DNA of 64,000 bases from Candidatus Sedimenticola sp. (ex Thyasira tokunagai) (GTDB lineage Bacteria > Pseudomonadota > Gammaproteobacteria > Chromatiales > Chromatiaceae). Below, in pieces: positions 44,706 through 55,418 of this stretch. The notes beneath the pieces were generated by a model. It made no database searches. It was given only the letters and a program-made list of their open reading frames with translations, and was not told where the DNA came from. The stretch lies in assembly GCA_037318855.1 (NCBI GenBank), contig CP134874.1:1550598-1614597 (forward strand), given 5' to 3'. Every line of letters begins with the position of its first letter. Positions within the stretch are counted from its first letter, which is position 1. The position numbers were made by a program, and so were the translations under genes.

Positions 44706-45569
44706 TCAATGCAGTGCGTTGAACATCTGTTTACGGTAGCTGTTTACCAGTTCGCCACTCCCTCCTAGCAGATCGAACAGCGCCAGCAGTCCCTTGCGGG
44801 CAGCGTCGTCACCATAGCTGCGGTCCTTACACAGCAGTTGCAGCAGCAGCTCCATCGCCTCCTCGTGGGCATTTTCCATTACCCGATGGGCCGCCAGTTG
44901 GTAGAGTGCTTCGCTATCGCTGCTGTTTATCTCCAGGCGCTGCTTCAGTGTTTCTGCTGTTGGCGCGGCCTGAGCAGTACGGTCGAAGGTGAAGCGGGCG
45001 CGTAGCCCGGCCACTTCCGGTATATCCTGTTCATCCACCGGCAGTGCAGCCAGTAGTGTTTCTGCCTCGTCGATATTGCCAAGAATTGCCTGCAGTCGGG
45101 CGCAGGCAGTGAGAATACGAGAATTTTCAGGATCTTCACTTTTTGCTCTATCGAGCAGTTTTTTAGCGCCTTCAGTATCACCCTGCTGAATCAGCAGGTC
45201 TGCCTGAATGACCAGATCGTCTGATTCACGGGGGATATGGCGATCAAGAAATGCCCTTATCTCGGCCTCTGGTAGAGCCCCCATGAATTCATCCACTTCG
45301 GCGCCCTCCTTGAACAGTTTTACCGTGGGTATGCTGCGGATACCGAACTGGGTGGCCAGCTCTTGCTGCTCCTCCGTGTTGATCTTGGCCAGGATAAATT
45401 TACCCTGATATGCTTCTGCCAGACTGGTGAGTATCGGCATCAGTGATTTACAGGGCTGGCACCAGGAAGCCCAGAAGTCGATCAAAACAGGAACCGACTG
45501 GGAACCCTGGAGGATGACCTGCTCAAAATTCTCTGCAGTGACTTCGAATATGTAATCGGAACTGTTCAT
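44706..45569 (-). CDS. cnoX: Thioredoxin-TPR co-chaperone, CnoX/YbbN-like
   Basis: A 287-aa protein from ATG 45569, which has a GGAAAGAGA ribosome site; an in-frame start at 45626 is unlikely. The thioredoxin domain (residues 1-110) has a complete active site, WCQPC, unlike E. coli CnoX (SxxC), so it may also be redox-active. The C-terminal part has TPR-like helices (LLIQQGDTEGAKKLLDRA, SEALYQLAAHRVMENAHEEA). CnoX protects clients under bleach or heat and hands them to GroEL/DnaK. It is divergent from the trxC-like gene. Confidence 0.9.
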   Translation of the reverse strand: MNSSDYIFEVTAENFEQVILQGSQSVPVLIDFWASWCQPCKSLMPILTSLAEAYQGKFILAKINTEEQQELATQFGIRSIPTVKLFKEGAEVDEFMGALPEAEIRAFLDRHIPRESDDLVIQADLLIQQGDTEGAKKLLDRAKSEDPENSRILTACARLQAILGNIDEAETLLAALPVDEQDIPEVAGLRARFTFDRTAQAAPTAETLKQRLEINSSDSEALYQLAAHRVMENAHEEAMELLLQLLCKDRSYGDDAARKGLLALFDLLGGSGELVNSYRKQMFNALH

Positions 45570-45750
45570 TTTCTCTTTCCTGATCTCTGGGTCTTCCTTC
45601 AGAACGGTCTCTCGGACCGCGATCAAGTGCCTATCGCGCTTCGTGAAAGCGCTCCTACGGCCGAAGTACCACTAACTGACGGTTGAATTAACGGTAAGTT
45701 TCCCATATCTGTCCCATATAGAGAAAAATCAATGTTTCCAGGTGATGTTT

Positions 45751-46188
45751 ATGTCAGATTCGATTCATATTGTCTGCCCGGGTTGTCAGGGCCTCAATCG
45801 TGTACCCAAGGAGCGTCTTGGTGGCGATCCAAAATGTGGGCGCTGTAGTGACAAGCTCTTTTCAGGTATGCCGCTGGCACTGGGTGAGGCGGGGTTTCGT
45901 CGCCATATTCAGCGCAATGAGATCCCCGTACTGGTTGATTTCTGGGCGCCTTGGTGTGGCCCTTGTAAAACGATGGCGCCGGCATTTGTGGCGGCGGCAA
46001 GTCGTCTCGAGCCCACTGTCCGTCTGGTGAAGATCGATACCGAAGTGCATCAGGGGTTGGCGGTAGAGTTTGGTATACGCAGTATACCAACCCTGGCTCT
46101 GTTTAAGGGTGGAAAGGAGTTGTCGCGTGTTTCGGGGGCGATGGATACAGGCGCCCTGGTTAACTGGGTCCGGCAGAACATCAAATAA
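45751..46188 (+). CDS. trxC: Thioredoxin 2 (zinc-containing)
   Basis: About 145 aa. The N-terminal zinc ribbon has CPGC and CGRC; the thioredoxin domain has DFWAPWCGPCKTMAPAF and the cis-Pro loop SIPTLALF. It reduces cytoplasmic disulfides and is often induced by oxidative stress. ATG 45751 is favoured by AGGTGA 7 nt upstream; GTG 45742 is possible. Confidence 0.92.
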   Translation: MSDSIHIVCPGCQGLNRVPKERLGGDPKCGRCSDKLFSGMPLALGEAGFRRHIQRNEIPVLVDFWAPWCGPCKTMAPAFVAAASRLEPTVRLVKIDTEVHQGLAVEFGIRSIPTLALFKGGKELSRVSGAMDTGALVNWVRQNIK

Positions 46189-46400
46189 TCTGCTATTTTT
46201 TCATGAAGCTGAAGATGACGCGATCGGGATCATGACGGATAGGGTGGGTTCATGTTTGGATAGACAGGCGGCCCTGAATTCAAGTAAAATCCGACGCAAT
46301 CAGCGGCGTCGTAATTCTGCGGCGTCGCATTCAGCAATGACTGTATTAACAGCCTGTTTGGGATAGCTCATGTTTGGGTCTGTCCCGTTAGGCATGTCTG

Positions 46401-47558
46401 TTGGGGACTGGTTCTTTGAGAAAGCCTGCTTTATTGGTTCTGGAAGACGGAACAACATTCCGGGGTGAGTCGATTGGTGCTGACGGGCAGACCGTCGGCG
46501 AGGTGGTGTTCAATACCGCTATGACCGGCTACCAGGAGATTCTTACCGATCCTTCCTACTGCAAACAGATCGTCACCCTTACCTATCCCCATATCGGTAA
46601 TACCGGTACTACGGATGAGGATGAGGAGTCTTCCGCCATCCATGCTGCCGGTCTGGTAATACGTGACCTGCCACTGCTGGCCAGCAACTGGCGCAATCAG
46701 CGCCCCCTGGATCGGTATCTGGCGGATAACGGCGTAGTGGCGATTGCCGGGATCGATACCCGCAAGCTGACCCGAATTCTGCGGGAGAAGGGTGCTCAGG
46801 GTGGCTGCATCATTGCCGGCGATGTTCCCGACGAGGGAGCGGCTCTGGAGGCAGCCAAAGCGTTCCCGGGGCTCAAGGGTATGGATCTAGCCCAGGTGGT
46901 AACTACCTCCACCCCATATGAATGGGCTCAGGGAAGCTGGAGTCTGGAAGGAGGGGTACCTGAAGCGCCTCATCCTATAGAAGAGCATCTACCCACCCAT
47001 GTGGTTGCTTACGACTACGGTATCAAGCGCAATATTCTGCGTATGCTGGTGGATCGTGGTTGCCGGGTGACGGTAGTGCCGGCCCAGATGTCGGCGGCAG
47101 AGGTATTAGCGATGAAACCTGACGGTATCTTCCTCTCCAACGGGCCGGGTGATCCGGAACCTTGTGATTACGCCATTAAAGCCATCGGCGAGGTGGTTGA
47201 AACGGGTATTCCAGTATTTGGCATCTGTCTGGGCCATCAGCTGCTGGCTCTTGCCAGTGGCGCCAAAACAGCGAAGATGAAGTTTGGGCACCACGGTGCC
47301 AACCATCCGGTGCAGGATTTGGATAGCAAAGCCGTGATGATCTCCAGCCAGAACCACGGTTTCGCTGTGGATGAGGAGAGTCTGCCTGAGAGTCTTACAG
47401 CCACTCACCGCTCACTGTTCGATGACTCCCTGCAGGGTATTCATCGCTCGGATAAACCGGCCTTTGGCTTTCAGGGACATCCGGAAGCGAGTCCAGGTCC
47501 CCATGATGTGGCGCCGGTATTTGACCATTTTATCGAGTTGATTCAGTCCGGCGACTGA
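46401..47558 (+). CDS. carA: Carbamoyl-phosphate synthase small subunit
   Basis: About 380 aa. The N-terminal domain begins [20 protein letters not shown]; the class I amidotransferase has [18 protein letters not shown], the nucleophile in [14 protein letters not shown] and the His/Glu in [15 protein letters not shown]. It supplies ammonia to CarB for pyrimidine and arginine synthesis. The start is probably TTG 46416 or 46401; no ATG fits. It is followed 63 bp later by carB. The usual upstream dapB/dnaJ genes are absent here; a trxC-like gene is next instead. Confidence 0.96.
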   Translation: MGTGSLRKPALLVLEDGTTFRGESIGADGQTVGEVVFNTAMTGYQEILTDPSYCKQIVTLTYPHIGNTGTTDEDEESSAIHAAGLVIRDLPLLASNWRNQRPLDRYLADNGVVAIAGIDTRKLTRILREKGAQGGCIIAGDVPDEGAALEAAKAFPGLKGMDLAQVVTTSTPYEWAQGSWSLEGGVPEAPHPIEEHLPTHVVAYDYGIKRNILRMLVDRGCRVTVVPAQMSAAEVLAMKPDGIFLSNGPGDPEPCDYAIKAIGEVVETGIPVFGICLGHQLLALASGAKTAKMKFGHHGANHPVQDLDSKAVMISSQNHGFAVDEESLPESLTATHRSLFDDSLQGIHRSDKPAFGFQGHPEASPGPHDVAPVFDHFIELIQSGD

Positions 47559-47621
47559 TACGAATAGTGAAAGACTCGATTGCATAGAATTTAGCGTAAA
47601 TTTGCGGAAATAAAGCAGCAG

Positions 47622-50600
47622 ATGCCAAAAAGAACAGACATTAAGAGTGTATTGATCATCGGTGCCGGCCCTATCGTTATTGGCCAGGCCTGTGAATTTG
47701 ACTACTCCGGCGCCCAGGCGTGTAAGGCACTGAGAGAGGAGGGGTACCGGGTCATTCTGGTCAACTCCAATCCGGCCACCATCATGACCGACCCCGACAG
47801 TGCCGATGCGGTCTATATCGAACCGATCACCTGGCGCACGGTGGAGAGCATCATTGAGAAAGAGCGGCCGGATGTGCTGCTGCCCACCATGGGTGGTCAG
47901 ACTGCTCTCAATTGCGCTCTTGATCTGGTGCGGGAAGGGGTGCTGGAGAAGTACGGTGTAGAGATGGTCGGTGCTTCCCGTGAGGCAATCGACAAGGCTG
48001 AAGACCGCGATCTGTTCCGCAAGGCGATGCTGAAGATCGGCCTGGATATGCCCCGTGCAGCAGTAGCGCACAGTTTGGAAGAGGCGTTTCAGGTACAGGC
48101 ATCCATCGGTTTTCCCACCATCATCCGCCCCTCATTTACTATGGGTGGTTCCGGTGGTGGTATCGCCTACAATAAGGATGAGTTTGTCGAGATCTGCGAG
48201 CGCGGCCTTGATCTGTCACCTACCAATGAGTTGCTGGTCGAGGAGTCGATTCTCGGTTGGAAAGAGTATGAGATGGAGGTGGTGCGTGACCACAAGGACA
48301 ACTGCATCATCATCTGCTCCATTGAAAATCTTGATCCCATGGGTATCCATACCGGCGACTCCATCACTGTCGCTCCTGCCCAGACGCTGACCGACAAAGA
48401 GTACCAGATCATGCGTAACGCCTCCCTGGCGGTGCTGCGTGAAATCGGTGTCGATACCGGTGGCTCCAACGTCCAGTTTGCAATCAATCCAGAAGATGGG
48501 CGGATGATCATCATCGAGATGAATCCGCGTGTCTCCCGCTCCTCCGCTCTCGCCTCCAAGGCGACTGGCTTCCCAATCGCCAAGGTGGCGGCGAAGCTGG
48601 CGGTGGGCTACACCCTCGATGAGCTGCGAAATGAGATCACCGGTGGAGCGACACCGGCCTCTTTTGAGCCTTCTATCGATTATGTAGTTACAAAAATCCC
48701 ACGTTTTGCCTTTGAGAAGTTCCCGACAGCACCTGATCGCCTGACCACACAGATGAAGTCGGTGGGTGAGGTGATGGCCATTGGTCGTACCTTCCAAGAG
48801 TCGATGCAGAAAGCCCTGCGTGGCCTCGAAACCGGCAAGAACGGCTTCGACGAGGTTTTGGATCTGGAGGCGGATGAGGCCAAGAGCACCCTCCGTTATG
48901 AGCTGCGGGAAGCGGGTGCGGAGCGGATCTTCTATGTTGCCGATGCCTTCCGTTACGGCATGAGCATGGATGAGGTGTTCGATGTCACCAAGATCGATCC
49001 CTGGTTCCTGGTGCAGATTGAAGAGCTGGTGACGCTGGAAGATGAGGTGCGTGACGGCGGTATAGCCTCCCTTGATGCTGATCGCATGCGTTACCTGAAA
49101 CGTAAGGGCTTTGCCGATGCACGTCTGGCTGCGCTGGTTGGTGTCAGTGATGTTGAGCTTCGCAAGCAGCGACACGCCGCCAATGTGCGCCCGGTGTTCA
49201 AGCGGGTTGATACCTGTGCGGCGGAGTTCTCCACCAGCACCGCCTACATGTACTCTACCTACGAGGAGGAGTGCGAGGCCAACCCGAGTAGTAACAAAAA
49301 GATCATGGTGCTGGGTGGCGGGCCCAACCGTATCGGCCAGGGTATTGAGTTCGATTACTGTTGTGTACATGCCGCCTTCGCTATGCGCGAGGATGGCTAC
49401 GAGACCATTATGGTCAACTGTAATCCCGAGACCGTCTCCACCGACTACGACACCTCCGACCGGCTCTATTTCGAGCCGCTCACCCTGGAGGATGTGCTTG
49501 AAGTGATCGATATCGAGAAGCCCACAGGCGTCATCGTGCAGTACGGCGGTCAAACCCCGCTGAAGCTGGCGGAAGCACTGGAGGCGGCGGGTGCCCCGAT
49601 TATCGGTACCAGCCCCGACTCCATCGATTTGGCTGAGGATCGTGAGCGCTTCCAGCAGCTTGTAGAAAATCTTGGTCTGAAACAGCCGCCCAACCGTACC
49701 GCTACTGAACCTGAGCAGGCGGTGGTGTTGGCGGAAGAGGTGGGTTATCCACTGGTGGTGCGTCCCTCCTATGTGCTTGGCGGCCGTGCCATGGAGATCG
49801 TCCATGATGAGGACGACCTGCGCCGCTATATGCGTGAAGCGGTGAGTGTCTCCAACGACTCTCCGGTACTGCTTGACCGTTTCCTTAACGATGCCATTGA
49901 GGTGGATGTCGACGCCATCTGTGATGGAAAAGATGTACTGATCGGTGGCATCATGGAGCATATCGAGGAGGCCGGTGTACACTCCGGTGACTCCGCCTGT
50001 TCATTGCCTCCCTACACCCTCTCGCCGGCGATCCAGGATCGGATGCGTGAGCAGATGCGTAAGCTGGCACTGGAACTCAAGGTGGTGGGGTTGATGAATA
50101 CCCAGTTTGCCATCAAGGGTGATGATATCTACCTGCTGGAAGTGAATCCCAGGGCGTCGCGTACTGTGCCATTCGTCTCCAAGGCGACCGGTGTACAGCT
50201 GGCAAAGGTAGCGGCGCGTTGTATGGCAGGCACCAGCTTGCAGGAACAGGGCGTTACCAAGGAAGTGATACCGGAAAACTATTTTGTTAAAGAGGCAATT
50301 TTCCCCTTCGTTAAGTTCCCGGGTGTCGATACCCTGCTGAGTCCGGAGATGAAGTCCACCGGTGAGGTGATGGGAGTCGGCAGAACCTTTGGCGAAGCCT
50401 TCGCCAAAGCGATGGAAGGCGGTGGCGATCTGCTACCCAGATCTGGTCGTGCTCTGCTCTCGGTGCGTGATAGTGACAAGGGTCGGATTGTTGAGGTGGC
50501 AAGGGATCTGAATGAGCTGGGCTTTGAGCTCTACGCAACCGGCTCAACCTGTCAGGCGATTCTGGATGCTGGTGTCGGGTGTGCCAGGGTTAACAAAGTG

Positions 50601-50828
50601 GCTGAGGGCAGACCCCACATTGTCGATATGATCAAAAATGATGAGTTCAGTCTGATCGTCAATACCACCGAGGGTAAAAAGGCGATTGCGGATTCAGCCG
50701 CTATTCGTCATGCGGCACTGCGCCATAAGGTGACCTACACCACTACCATGTCGGGCGGCGAAGCCTTTAGTTTGGCGCTGAAGCAGGCGGATACCACCCA
50801 GGTTAATCGGTTGCAGGATCTGCACTGA
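47622..50828 (+). CDS. carB: Carbamoyl-phosphate synthase large subunit
   Basis: A 1068-aa protein with two homologous ATP-grasp halves ([40 protein letters not shown]), each with an ATP-grasp core ([38 protein letters not shown]), and the C-terminal MGS-like allosteric domain ([17 protein letters not shown]). It makes carbamoyl phosphate from bicarbonate, ammonia and two ATP. Full length and intact. Confidence 0.97.
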   Translation: MPKRTDIKSVLIIGAGPIVIGQACEFDYSGAQACKALREEGYRVILVNSNPATIMTDPDSADAVYIEPITWRTVESIIEKERPDVLLPTMGGQTALNCALDLVREGVLEKYGVEMVGASREAIDKAEDRDLFRKAMLKIGLDMPRAAVAHSLEEAFQVQASIGFPTIIRPSFTMGGSGGGIAYNKDEFVEICERGLDLSPTNELLVEESILGWKEYEMEVVRDHKDNCIIICSIENLDPMGIHTGDSITVAPAQTLTDKEYQIMRNASLAVLREIGVDTGGSNVQFAINPEDGRMIIIEMNPRVSRSSALASKATGFPIAKVAAKLAVGYTLDELRNEITGGATPASFEPSIDYVVTKIPRFAFEKFPTAPDRLTTQMKSVGEVMAIGRTFQESMQKALRGLETGKNGFDEVLDLEADEAKSTLRYELREAGAERIFYVADAFRYGMSMDEVFDVTKIDPWFLVQIEELVTLEDEVRDGGIASLDADRMRYLKRKGFADARLAALVGVSDVELRKQRHAANVRPVFKRVDTCAAEFSTSTAYMYSTYEEECEANPSSNKKIMVLGGGPNRIGQGIEFDYCCVHAAFAMREDGYETIMVNCNPETVSTDYDTSDRLYFEPLTLEDVLEVIDIEKPTGVIVQYGGQTPLKLAEALEAAGAPIIGTSPDSIDLAEDRERFQQLVENLGLKQPPNRTATEPEQAVVLAEEVGYPLVVRPSYVLGGRAMEIVHDEDDLRRYMREAVSVSNDSPVLLDRFLNDAIEVDVDAICDGKDVLIGGIMEHIEEAGVHSGDSACSLPPYTLSPAIQDRMREQMRKLALELKVVGLMNTQFAIKGDDIYLLEVNPRASRTVPFVSKATGVQLAKVAARCMAGTSLQEQGVTKEVIPENYFVKEAIFPFVKFPGVDTLLSPEMKSTGEVMGVGRTFGEAFAKAMEGGGDLLPRSGRALLSVRDSDKGRIVEVARDLNELGFELYATGSTCQAILDAGVGCARVNKVAEGRPHIVDMIKNDEFSLIVNTTEGKKAIADSAAIRHAALRHKVTYTTTMSGGEAFSLALKQADTTQVNRLQDLH

Positions 50829-50953
50829 TCAGAGGCCGGGGGGCTCCTTTCATGGAGGCCCTGGTTGAACGCACATCTGCTGTGAAGCTGTTACTCGCAT
50901 TATATAAAGACAGCTGAAAGAGAGAATAGCAAAAAGATTTGGAGAGATTTTTT

Positions 50954-51430
50954 ATGAGTAAGGTACCTATGACAGCCCGGGGTGCAGAGGCACTGCGTGA
51001 AGAGCTGGCTGAACTGAAGGGCACCGCCCGACCAACGGTTATTCAGGCAATTTCTGAGGCGAGAGCCCATGGTGATCTGAAGGAGAATGCTGAATACCAT
51101 GCAGCACGGGAGCAGCAGGGGTTTATCGAAGGGCGTATCAAAGAGATTGAGGGCAAGCTCTCTCATGCCCAGGTTATCGACGTCACTACACTGCATCCGG
51201 ATGGCCGGGTGGTTTTTGGTGCTACCGTCGATGTCTATGAAGAGGAGACTGATGAAGAGCACACCTTCAGAGTGGTAGGTGAAGATGAGGCCGACATCAA
51301 ACAGGGGTTGATCTCTGTAAGTTCCCCTATGGCTCGTGCACTTATCGGTAAGTCGGCGGGTGATGTGGGGGCGGTGCAGATTCCCGCCGGTCTGCGCCAT
51401 ATGGAAATCTTAGAGGTGCGCTACGAGTAA
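50954..51430 (+). CDS. greA: Transcription elongation factor GreA
   Basis: A 158-aa protein, the standard length, from ATG 50954 with TTGGAGAG upstream. The N-terminal coiled coil ([19 protein letters not shown], with the acidic tip [16 protein letters not shown]) enters the RNA polymerase secondary channel to trigger cleavage of backtracked RNA; the C-terminal FKBP-like domain ends [20 protein letters not shown]. It follows carAB in the usual order. Confidence 0.96.
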   Translation: MSKVPMTARGAEALREELAELKGTARPTVIQAISEARAHGDLKENAEYHAAREQQGFIEGRIKEIEGKLSHAQVIDVTTLHPDGRVVFGATVDVYEEETDEEHTFRVVGEDEADIKQGLISVSSPMARALIGKSAGDVGAVQIPAGLRHMEILEVRYE

Positions 51431-51442
51431 GCTTGCGTGTGG

Positions 51443-51470
51443 CTGTAGGAGCGGCGCCCTCGCCGCGATG
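51443..51470. repeat. REP-like palindrome
   Basis: TGTAGGAGCGGCGCCCTCGC, then CGCGATGG lies between convergent greA and yhbY. Same family as at 12131 and 12740. Confidence 0.6.
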
Positions 51471-51496
51471 GACATAGCACGGACTGTCAAGTTAAA

Positions 51497-51796
51497 TCAG
51501 TCTTTCGGAATAGTGACCTTTGGCTCATCCGGGTTATGGCGATAGAGAATGGAGATGTGGCCGATGCTGTCGACGAGCTCTGCGCCGCTCTTCTGACAAA
51601 GCGTCTCCTGCATCGCTTTTCGCTCCTCCCGGTCTCCCGCACTGACTCTCACCTTGAGCAGCTCGTGGGTATTCAGAGCGATATCCAGCTCATTGAAAAC
51701 GCCGTCGGTAAGACCATGCTGGCCGACCATAACTACAGGTTTAAGGCTGTGTGCCAAACCTTTCAGGTGACGTTTCTGTTTTTTGCTCAGGGACAT
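51497..51796 (-). CDS. yhbY: Ribosome assembly RNA-binding protein YhbY (CRM domain)
   Basis: A 99-aa CRM-domain protein: LSKKQKRHLKGLAHSLKPVV, then GQHGLTDGVFNELDIALNTHELLKV with the conserved loop. It binds pre-50S ribosomal particles. It is transcribed opposite to rlmE, which is the conserved arrangement in gammaproteobacteria; here a MITE has been inserted between the two. Confidence 0.93.
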   Translation of the reverse strand: MSLSKKQKRHLKGLAHSLKPVVMVGQHGLTDGVFNELDIALNTHELLKVRVSAGDREERKAMQETLCQKSGAELVDSIGHISILYRHNPDEPKVTIPKD

Positions 51797-51880
51797 ATCG
51801 GGCTCCAGGGTGCGAAGGAGGCGGATTGTAGCGCAGTTCCCTCTTACATGACATCACAGGATTATTGTGCAGAGTCGGTC

Positions 51881-52147
51881 AGGGCCTGTTAACACTAATT
51901 GGATCTTGTCTGCTGAGGCCATTTTTCCGCTCAGCAAGGCAGAAGGAGTGCAGTGTATTGAACATACATAAGCGACTGATAACGCAGCTGAGCGGAAAAA
52001 TGGCCTCAGCCCTTCGGGTTGCCCCTGAAAAAGCGCCACTCATCGTTGCTCGTTGCTTATTTGGAGCGACCAAACTTCGCGCCTCGCGCCTTGTTTGGCA
52101 CTTTTTCAGGGGCAACAGGCATGATCCATTTAGTGCTAACAGGCCCT
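51881..52147. mobile_element. MITE-like element (267 bp) between yhbY and rlmE
   Basis: Terminal inverted repeats of 25 bp with two mismatches: AGGGCCTGTTAACACTAATT on the left versus AGGGCCTGTTAGCACTAAAT as reverse complement of the right end. Two inner inverted pairs: TGAGGCCATTTTTCCGCTCA / TGAGCGGAAAAATGGCCTCA and GTTGCCCCTGAAAAAG / CTTTTTCAGGGGCAAC. No coding capacity. It lies in the divergent yhbY-rlmE promoter region. Confidence 0.85.
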
Positions 52148-52164
52148 AGGTAAGATAGATCCCA

Positions 52165-52785
52165 ATGAAGAAAAGTAAAAGTAGCCGTCGCTGGCTCGAT
52201 CGCCATGTGAATGATGAGTATGTGAAACGCTCCCAGAAGGAGGGCTATCGTTCGCGCGCAGTTTATAAGCTTCTGGAAATCAATGAGAAAGATCGACTGT
52301 TAAAACCTGGGCAGACTGTGGTTGACCTGGGGGCGGCACCGGGCGGGTGGTCACAGGCCGCCGTTAAACTTGTGGGTCACAAAGGGCGGGTGGTGGCACT
52401 GGATATTCTGCCGATGGATTCTCTGGCGGGCGTTGACTTTATTCAGGGGGATTTCCGCGAGGAAGAGTCACTGCAGGCCCTTAAGGTGGTTCTTGATGGC
52501 AGTCAGGTTGACCTTGTAATTTCCGATATGGCCCCAAATATAACTGGTACCGCTGCTGTTGATCTGCCCCGAGCCATGTATCTCTGTGAACTGGCCCTCG
52601 ATTTTTCCCGAGAGGTGCTGCGTCCCGGCGGTGGTTTCGTCGTTAAGGCGTTTCAGGGTGAGGGTTTTGATCAATACGTCAAGGACCTCCGTGCCTCCTT
52701 TGCTAAGGTGGTGACGAGAAAACCTAAAGCGTCTCGCCCCCGTAGCCGAGAGGTCTACCTAGTGGCGATGAACTATAATGTGTAG
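52165..52785 (+). CDS. rlmE: 23S rRNA (uridine2552-2'-O)-methyltransferase
   Basis: A 206-aa FtsJ-family enzyme: [23 protein letters not shown] motif [29 protein letters not shown] with catalytic Asp, and [17 protein letters not shown] with the catalytic Lys. It methylates U2552 of the 50S A loop. It precedes ftsH as in E. coli, but with 400 bp between them containing the fourth structured element. Confidence 0.96.
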   Translation: MKKSKSSRRWLDRHVNDEYVKRSQKEGYRSRAVYKLLEINEKDRLLKPGQTVVDLGAAPGGWSQAAVKLVGHKGRVVALDILPMDSLAGVDFIQGDFREEESLQALKVVLDGSQVDLVISDMAPNITGTAAVDLPRAMYLCELALDFSREVLRPGGGFVVKAFQGEGFDQYVKDLRASFAKVVTRKPKASRPRSREVYLVAMNYNV

Positions 52786-52882
52786 TACTGTACTAAATAA
52801 CTATGAATTAGGGTAACTGACTGAATTTCAGTCGTTTCCTGATATTGACAGCTGTTTTGGGCCGAACACCATTCGGCCCGAT

Positions 52883-53169
52883 CGCTGACCGCCAAGGAAG
52901 GCTGAAAGCCGAGGCGGTTAGTCCCCGGTAGTCGCGAGGCGATACTGGATGCCCGGCGTGCGCATAGCGCCAGAGGGAATCCAAAGATCGCATACGAACG
53001 CGACGTCAAGTCATCTCGGGAGTCAGCGACGAAGCAGTAACGAGCTTGCGATGTTATTGCGTAGTGCTGGAGACCGGGACGGCCGGGGCAATAATAGGCT
53101 GTCGAAGATTGAGTGCAAAAGGGGGACTCGGATGTCCCGTTTTGCATCACGAAATCGAAGACTCGCTTA
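52883..53169 (+). mobile_element. ORF-less structured element, copy 4 (upstream of ftsH)
   Basis: 287 bp, the most diverged copy, starting CGCTGACCGCC and ending GACTCGCTTA. The first helix is ACCGCC/GGCGGT instead of CCAGCC/GGCTGG; the middle helix has CAGC/GCTG; the core AGTAACGAGCTTGCGATGTT and the 3' hairpin GCAAAA..TTTTGC are kept. It ends 22 bp before the ftsH start. A hairpin (GGGCCGAA-CACC-ATTCGGCCC) lies just before it, near 52859. Confidence 0.8.
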
Positions 53170-53191
53170 TTGGCTTTAGAGGGTTAATACC

Positions 53192-55129
53192 TTGAATGAT
53201 ATGGCAAAAAATCTGATTCTCTGGGTGGTTATTGCGATCGTCCTGATGTCGGTTTTTAATAATTTTTCCACTCAATCGACACGCGCCAATGTGCTGCCCT
53301 ATTCTGATTTCATCGCTCAGGTGAAAGAGGGTGGGGTGCAGTCGGTCAATATCAAAAATGGTCGCGAGATTGAGGGCACCCTGACCACTGGCGCCACTTT
53401 CTCCACCTACAGTCCAGGCGATGACGGACTGGTGGGTGACCTGCTTACCAATAACGTGTCTATTGTTGCCACGCCACCTGAGAAACCGTCGATTCTGGTA
53501 CAGATTCTGATCAACTGGTTCCCACTGTTTATTCTTATCGGCCTGTGGATATTTTTCATGCGCCAGATGCAGGGTGGTGGCGGTGGTCGTGGCGCCATGT
53601 CCTTCGGTAAGAGCAAAGCGCGCATGCTCAATGAGGACCAGGTGAAGATCACCTTCGCTGACGTTGCCGGTGTCGAGGAGGCCAAGGAGGAGGTTTCCGA
53701 GATGGTCGATTTCCTGCGTGATCCGTCGAAATTTCAGAAGCTGGGTGGCAAGATTCCCCGTGGTGTGCTGATGGTGGGCTCTCCCGGTACGGGTAAGACG
53801 CTGTTGGCGAAGGCGATCGCCGGTGAGGCCAAGGTACCGTTCTTCACCATCTCCGGTTCCGATTTCGTCGAGATGTTCGTCGGCGTTGGTGCCTCACGTG
53901 TGCGTGATATGTTTGAGCAGGCGAAGAAGCACGCTCCCTGTATTATCTTTATCGACGAGATCGATGCTGTCGGTCGTCATCGTGGTGCCGGTCTTGGCGG
54001 TGGTCACGATGAACGGGAACAGACACTTAACCAGCTGCTGGTTGAGATGGATGGCTTTGAGGGCAACGAGGGCGTCATCGTTATCGCTGCCACCAACCGC
54101 CCCGACGTGCTCGATCCGGCGCTATTGCGTCCCGGTCGTTTCGATCGTCAGGTAGTGGTGCCTCTGCCCGATGTGCGTGGTAGAGAGCAGATTCTCAAGG
54201 TTCACCTGCGTAAGGTGGCACAGTCAGAGGATATAAAAGCATCTCTGATCGCCCGCGGTACTCCTGGCTTCTCCGGTGCCGATCTGGCCAATCTGGTCAA
54301 TGAGGCGGCTCTCTTTGCCGCTCGTGCCAACAAACGACATGTTGATATGTCGGACATGGAGAAGGCCAAAGACAAGATCATGATGGGCACCGAGCGGCGC
54401 TCCATGGTGATGAGTGAAAAGGAGAAGGAGCTGACTGCCTATCATGAGGCGGGCCACGCCATTGTTGGACGTCTGGTGCCATCCCATGATCCGGTCTACA
54501 AGGTGAGCATCATCCCCCGTGGTCGCGCACTTGGTGTCACCATGTTCCTGCCGGTTGAAGATCGCTACAGCCTCAGCAAGGAGCATCTTGAAAGTCAGAT
54601 CTCCAGCCTGTTTGGTGGCCGTATCGCCGAGGAGTTGGTCTTCGGCAAGGACAGTGTCACCACCGGTGCTCAGAACGATATCCAGCGTGCCACCGGCATT
54701 GCCAGGAGTATGGTCACCAAGTGGGGGCTGTCGGAAAAGCTAGGACCGCTGATGTACAGCGAGGATGAGGAAGAGGTGTTCCTCGGCCGTTCGGTAACCC
54801 AGCATAAAAATGTCTCCGACGAGACGGCTCATGCCATCGATGAAGAGATACACAACTTTATCGATCGCAACTACACCCGCTCGAAGAATATCCTTGAAGA
54901 GAATATGGAGAAACTCCATGTCATGGCCAAGGCGCTGATCAAGTATGAGACCATTGATAGCGATCAGATCAATGACATCATGACGGGTAAACCACCGCGG
55001 GTGCCGGAGGATTGGAGTGATGACGACTCTTCGGACAACACAACGGATGATGGTTTGAAAGCTGATTCCGCTACCAAGCCAAAAGATGATTCTTCAGGTT
55101 CTATCGGCGGTCCTGCAGGGCAGCACTGA
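53192..55129 (+). CDS. ftsH: ATP-dependent membrane zinc protease FtsH
   Basis: A 645-aa protein from TTG 53192 ([20 protein letters not shown]; the E. coli protein starts MAKNLILW). Two membrane helices flank a periplasmic domain, followed by AAA: Walker [19 protein letters not shown] (Ser where most FtsH have Pro), Walker [36 protein letters not shown], then the zinc site [10 protein letters not shown] (about 417-421). It degrades LpxC, SecY and heat-shock sigma factor. Translation from TTG directly after the element at 52883 means its promoter has been displaced or lies within that element. Confidence 0.96.
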   Translation: MNDMAKNLILWVVIAIVLMSVFNNFSTQSTRANVLPYSDFIAQVKEGGVQSVNIKNGREIEGTLTTGATFSTYSPGDDGLVGDLLTNNVSIVATPPEKPSILVQILINWFPLFILIGLWIFFMRQMQGGGGGRGAMSFGKSKARMLNEDQVKITFADVAGVEEAKEEVSEMVDFLRDPSKFQKLGGKIPRGVLMVGSPGTGKTLLAKAIAGEAKVPFFTISGSDFVEMFVGVGASRVRDMFEQAKKHAPCIIFIDEIDAVGRHRGAGLGGGHDEREQTLNQLLVEMDGFEGNEGVIVIAATNRPDVLDPALLRPGRFDRQVVVPLPDVRGREQILKVHLRKVAQSEDIKASLIARGTPGFSGADLANLVNEAALFAARANKRHVDMSDMEKAKDKIMMGTERRSMVMSEKEKELTAYHEAGHAIVGRLVPSHDPVYKVSIIPRGRALGVTMFLPVEDRYSLSKEHLESQISSLFGGRIAEELVFGKDSVTTGAQNDIQRATGIARSMVTKWGLSEKLGPLMYSEDEEEVFLGRSVTQHKNVSDETAHAIDEEIHNFIDRNYTRSKNILEENMEKLHVMAKALIKYETIDSDQINDIMTGKPPRVPEDWSDDDSSDNTTDDGLKADSATKPKDDSSGSIGGPAGQH

Positions 55130-55418
55130 TACTGCTTTCGGTATAACACTCAAATTAAGTATGTGAGCATTTCTACCTGCTTTTCTTTGAAAGGGGGGTA
55201 GCTCCGGTTCCTTCTTCCTACGGAGGTGTCGTAGAAGCACCAGCCCCTTCTCCCTACGAGGGAGAAGGTTAGGTCGCTACGGGCTCCTGCCCTCTCGCGA
55301 CACTACTACGTCCATGTAGGTCGGATGAGGATGTATTAAATCAATAAGTTACCCATTGATCCCCATCACCCTCGGGTGAAATATCCGGGCTAGTCATGTT
55401 TGAAGAGAAATAACAGCC
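55130..55418. other. ftsH-folP spacer with palindromic repeat
   Basis: About 290 bp. CTTCTCCCTACGAGGGAGAAGG is a strong palindrome, related to the one inside hsdM at 24902. No gene was recognised. Confidence 0.5.

Noticed and set aside
48216..49982. 588-aa minus-strand frame
   Set aside because: Antisense shadow of carB caused by its codon pattern.
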